From Tritrichomonas foetus (Eukaryota; Parabasalia; Tritrichomonadida; Tritrichomonadidae), in the NCBI GenBank assembly GCA_001839685.1, contig MLAK01001452.1, forward strand, positions 1-15,359: 15,359 bases of DNA. The letters are read 5' to 3'. A program made the position numbers and the translations under genes. Position 1 is the stretch's first letter. The number at the start of each line of letters is the position of its first letter. Positions 13,194 to 15,359 of the stretch are shown here, piece after piece. The notes under the pieces are model-generated. The model saw only the letters and a list, made by a program, of their open reading frames with translations. It had not been told where the DNA came from and ran no database searches.

Positions 13194-13640
13194 ATGACAT
13201 CACAAAATCCAATTGGTTTCATTATTTTTCTTCCAAAATTAAATCATATTTATGACTGACCAAAAATATATATATATACGCCCAAAAGGTCTTCAATGTC
13301 AACAATGTGATAATAACAAAAAAGAAACGCTAATTCATTTTACACAAGACAAAATGTATTTGGTTGTTCAAAAAAATGAGAAAATATTAACTTATTCTCA
13401 TGTAACGTTAATAATGATAAACTAGTTCCACTTTACAAATATGATGAAGAAAGTTTTACTTCAATTAAATGAAAAAGATGTGGAAATGACAATTCAATAT
13501 ATTTGTTTTGGGATTTTCGGAGAAAGAATTTCGTTGTCTGAAATGCTTAATTAATAATAGTGAAATGAATGAATTCTCATTTGGCGCTTATTCGCTATTA
13601 GTTTCACATGGAGAAGTAGAGAAATTAATTACTCTCTGAC
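13194..13640 (+). pseudogene. Decayed gene with CxxC pairs, frameshifted
   Basis: Protein-like sequence moves through all three plus frames. From the ATG at 13194 it reads NPIGFIIFLPKLNHIYD, then a stop. The frame of 13252 then reads KGLQCQQCDNNKKETLIHF to a TAG at 13423. From about 13405 the frame of 13194 reads LVPLYKYDEESFTSIK, an in-frame TGA, then KRCGNDNSIYLFWDF. From about 13532 the third frame reads RCLKC and continues to SFGAYSLLVSHGEVEKLITL and TGA at 13638. Pieces join in order, each with balanced composition, as expected for a gene of ~145 codons carrying several indels. CQQC, (stop)KRC and CLKC suggest a former zinc-binding fold. Family is not recognised. Alternatives are chance frames or unrecognised short introns, though no GTAYGT...ACACAG pair is seen. 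Confidence 0.45.
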
Positions 13641-13785
13641 CCTTTTTCCAAAATCAAATATTTTTCAAAATAGAATAGAAACAAAATATTCATAAAACAA
13701 AAACAAAATGTACATAAAGTAATACATACATCATTTAATACAAACATCGAAAACAAATAATAATCATATATATATATATATATAA
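13641..13785. other. AT-rich spacer with (AT)n microsatellite
   Basis: This stretch is featureless apart from an (AT)n run at 13766-13784 directly beside the stop codon of the minus-strand gene. A second short AT run lies inside the pseudogene near 13266-13277. Confidence 0.6.
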
Positions 13786-14850
13786 CTATGATTTTATGTG
13801 GGCCGCCAGGTGCTCCTCTTGGTATTGCAGGAGCATTGAGAATGGGGCCATGTATGTTACTCCAATAAGCTTTTTTTCATTCCGTTTGAGAAACTCAACT
13901 CTTGCACTGAGTGGGAGTGAAAACAAAACTGAAACTAAAATTTGATCATAAAATGGAGGAAATTGGCGTGCACTTCGATCAAGAGTCTCCTCAAGGATTG
14001 ATGCAATTATTTCACGCTGTCTGAGATCACCATCAAGTGCAATAGTACGGAAAACTCGCCATTGAGGATCTTTCAAAAAATCGTTTTTATGATTTTTAGT
14101 GAGTCGATCAAATATTTCATTTCTGATTTCAATTTGATTTGCTTTCATAAAGAGGAAGTTCACAACATCAAAATAGTCGAAACTTGAAATACAAAATTCA
14201 AAATTATCAAAAATAATTCTTGCAGCTGAATCATCAAAAATTTCTTCAATCTGCATTTTCAATATATAAATTGTATTGAGATCTTTAAAATAATTAATTG
14301 AATAGAGAGGCTCAAGTAAAAATTTATAATCTCGACAGATCAAAATTAATTTCCTGAGTAACTTTTTGAATGGTTTATTTGGCGAATTAATTTTGGTACA
14401 AATAGGAAAAACAATTTGAGCAAGATTGAATTGGTCTTGATATGTTAAATTGTTATACAGTGACAGAAAGATTTGACTGGCTTGAAGTGAATTTGAAAGA
14501 AATATAATCAAGGCATTATTGATCAGCGCATTGTTCAATTCTGGCATTACAAAGGAAATTTTCTTGCAGATTTCATGGATAAAATTGAGTCCAGCGACGT
14601 GCGGTAAAATTAATTGGAAGGATTGGATCAATTCGAACACAAACCACGATTGGTCAGTTGTTCCCTGAAAAAGTTCAAGAATTTGCTTCCGAGGTTCACT
14701 GTAACGAACAAATATCGAAACTTGATTTCGTATTTCTGATAAATTGGATATTCTAATCGATTTGATATTCTGTGGATCGAAACTCGATAAATCAGCAATT
14801 CTCGATTGAGGAATATATTCCCTTGAAAGACGAGTATTTGGAAAACTCAT
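13786..14850 (-). CDS. Hypothetical all-helical protein, 354 aa
   Basis: I do not recognise this protein. It has no signal peptide and no clear membrane segment. From residue ~40 on it alternates amphipathic helices rich in Phe, Ile, Leu and Asn, compatible with an ARM/HEAT-like alpha-solenoid; examples are SFDYFDVVNFLFMK and QREIIASILEETLDR. The N-terminal ~30 residues (SRLSREYIPQSRIADLSS-like) look disordered. The start is well supported: the initiator TCATT at 14868-14864 gives a leader of about 15 nt before the ATG. The stop is TAG. It is convergent with the beta-helix gene. A PP2A B56-type solenoid was considered, but no family signature is visible. Confidence 0.75.
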   Translation of the reverse strand: MSFPNTRLSREYIPQSRIADLSSFDPQNIKSIRISNLSEIRNQVSIFVRYSEPRKQILELFQGTTDQSWFVFELIQSFQLILPHVAGLNFIHEICKKISFVMPELNNALINNALIIFLSNSLQASQIFLSLYNNLTYQDQFNLAQIVFPICTKINSPNKPFKKLLRKLILICRDYKFLLEPLYSINYFKDLNTIYILKMQIEEIFDDSAARIIFDNFEFCISSFDYFDVVNFLFMKANQIEIRNEIFDRLTKNHKNDFLKDPQWRVFRTIALDGDLRQREIIASILEETLDRSARQFPPFYDQILVSVLFSLPLSARVEFLKRNEKKLIGVTYMAPFSMLLQYQEEHLAAHIKS

Positions 14851-14863
14851 CTTGTTTCACTTG

Positions 14864-14868
14864 AATGA
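14864..14868 (-). promoter_or_regulatory. Initiator (TCATT) of the 354-aa gene
   Basis: TCATTCAAG on the minus strand matches the TCA-Py-T/A initiator, with the A about 15-16 nt from the ATG. This is the best-placed initiator in the window and the best single pointer to a trichomonad. Confidence 0.55.
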
Positions 14869-15272
14869 GTGTCCTTGAATCAAAGGACAAATAAAATTTT
14901 GTCATGTTTAAAAACATTGAAAACAATATTAATTTCATGCAATTTCATATTTGCCAAATTTGTCATTCCATGCAATTTGAATTTGGCTAAAATATAAGGT
15001 GATTTTCCGGAGGTTTATTTATCGATAAATTCTCAAAGTAAATCTTTTTGTGTGATTCTTTGGTCTTTAAAAAAAATACACAGAATTTTGCTATTTCTGA
15101 TGGTTTCATTTCATCACTCAGATTTGTTGTTCATCTTTGGGTTTATTTCATCATTCAACGACAACAAGAAGAAACTACACCTATTTTTTTGATCGATCTT
15201 AATTCACGAATTCAACCATCATTTTTAGAAACCAATACAATAATACTAGTTAGTAATAGTAAGAAGTGATTT
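14869..15272. other. AT-rich upstream region, no gene seen
   Basis: An open frame on the plus strand at 15048-15269 starts with TTG and contains no Met after it. Its last third (ETTPIFLIDLNSRIQ) looks more protein-like than the rest, so it might be a decayed fragment, but this is not supportable as a gene. Confidence 0.4.
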
Positions 15273-15359
15273 TGGTACCTCCTGAAAATAATAAAACTTT
15301 TTTGAAATCCCTCGCTCACGCTCGGTCTTTCCAAAAATCATTAATGTATTTTTATACCA
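15273..15359. repeat. Possible edge of a dispersed repeat
   Basis: TGGTA (15273-15277) and TACCA (15355-15359) are inverted. Inside, TTTTTTGAAA (15298-15307) pairs at 9 of 10 positions with TTTCCAAAAA (15328-15337). The enclosed CTCGCTCACGCTCG (15311-15324) is an abrupt GC-rich island in AT-rich flank. The window ends here, so its extent is unknown. Confidence 0.3.

Noticed and set aside
13786..14850. PP2A B56-like regulatory subunit
   Set aside because: Only general helical-solenoid character agrees; the conserved B56 segments could not be found.
15048..15269. 73-codon frame near the right edge, with ATACACAG at ~15078-15085 resembling a trichomonad 3' splice site
   Set aside because: Starts with TTG and lacks any internal Met; no GTAYGT donor or branch motif was found upstream, so an exon cannot be argued.
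1..15359. CRISPR arrays, bacterial operons, tRNA or rRNA genes
   Set aside because: No regularly spaced repeats with unique spacers, no clustered co-directional genes with ribosome-binding sites, and no cloverleaf or rRNA-like sequence noticed; the gene set is eukaryotic.

Overview
The window looks like nuclear DNA of an AT-rich, intron-poor flagellated protist, most likely a parabasalid (trichomonad), and perhaps Tritrichomonas-like given the long intergenic stretches. The pointers are uninterrupted genes up to 6.1 kb, trichomonad-style initiator motifs (TCA-Py-T/A) close upstream of several ATGs, a large N-glycosylated beta-helix surface protein, an axonemal-type protein and a prenylated Rab. 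The lineage is an inference; no rRNA or other marker gene is present.

Layout, left to right. 1-119: 3' flank with a strong 29-nt hairpin. 120-1604 (-): SAXO/TEX45-like repeat protein of axonemal microtubules. 1605-3241: gene-poor AT-rich spacer with a 12-bp inverted repeat and many initiator-like TCACAA boxes. 3242-4105 (+): Rab-type GTPase with a Ser/Asn/Asp-rich insert of about 85 residues between the NKxD and SAK motifs. 4123-4287 (+): possible 54-aa membrane microprotein. 4523-10654 (-): 2043-aa CYFIP/Sra-1-type WAVE-complex subunit. 10655-11225: divergent promoter region. 11226-13085 (+): type I membrane protein with a repeated GAGIG beta-helix ectodomain. 13194-13640 (+): probable decayed gene with CxxC pairs. 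13786-14850 (-): unrecognised all-helical protein of 354 aa. 14851-15359: promoter plus the edge of a possible dispersed repeat.

The main find is the 2043-aa gene. Its first ~407 residues and last ~790 residues together make a normal-length CYFIP/Sra-1, the Rac-sensing scaffold of the WAVE regulatory complex. At the junction of its two conserved domains it carries about 830 residues of actin-polymerisation machinery: long polyproline tracts (profilin-type ligands), three WH2/G-actin-binding motifs ending L-K/R-K-V, and after each, 16-18 residues later, a conserved basic helix (SLxDxLxAxFAKR) resembling the Ena/VASP FAB or WASP central helix. Charged K/E/R helices separate the modules. I know of no CYFIP with this architecture. 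It would put the Rac sensor and the actin-handling output, normally separate subunits or separate proteins (WAVE, Ena/VASP), on one chain.

The genes do not form an operon or obvious pathway, although Rab (membrane traffic), CYFIP-actin fusion (protrusion) and SAXO-like protein (axoneme) are all cytoskeleton or membrane-dynamics functions.
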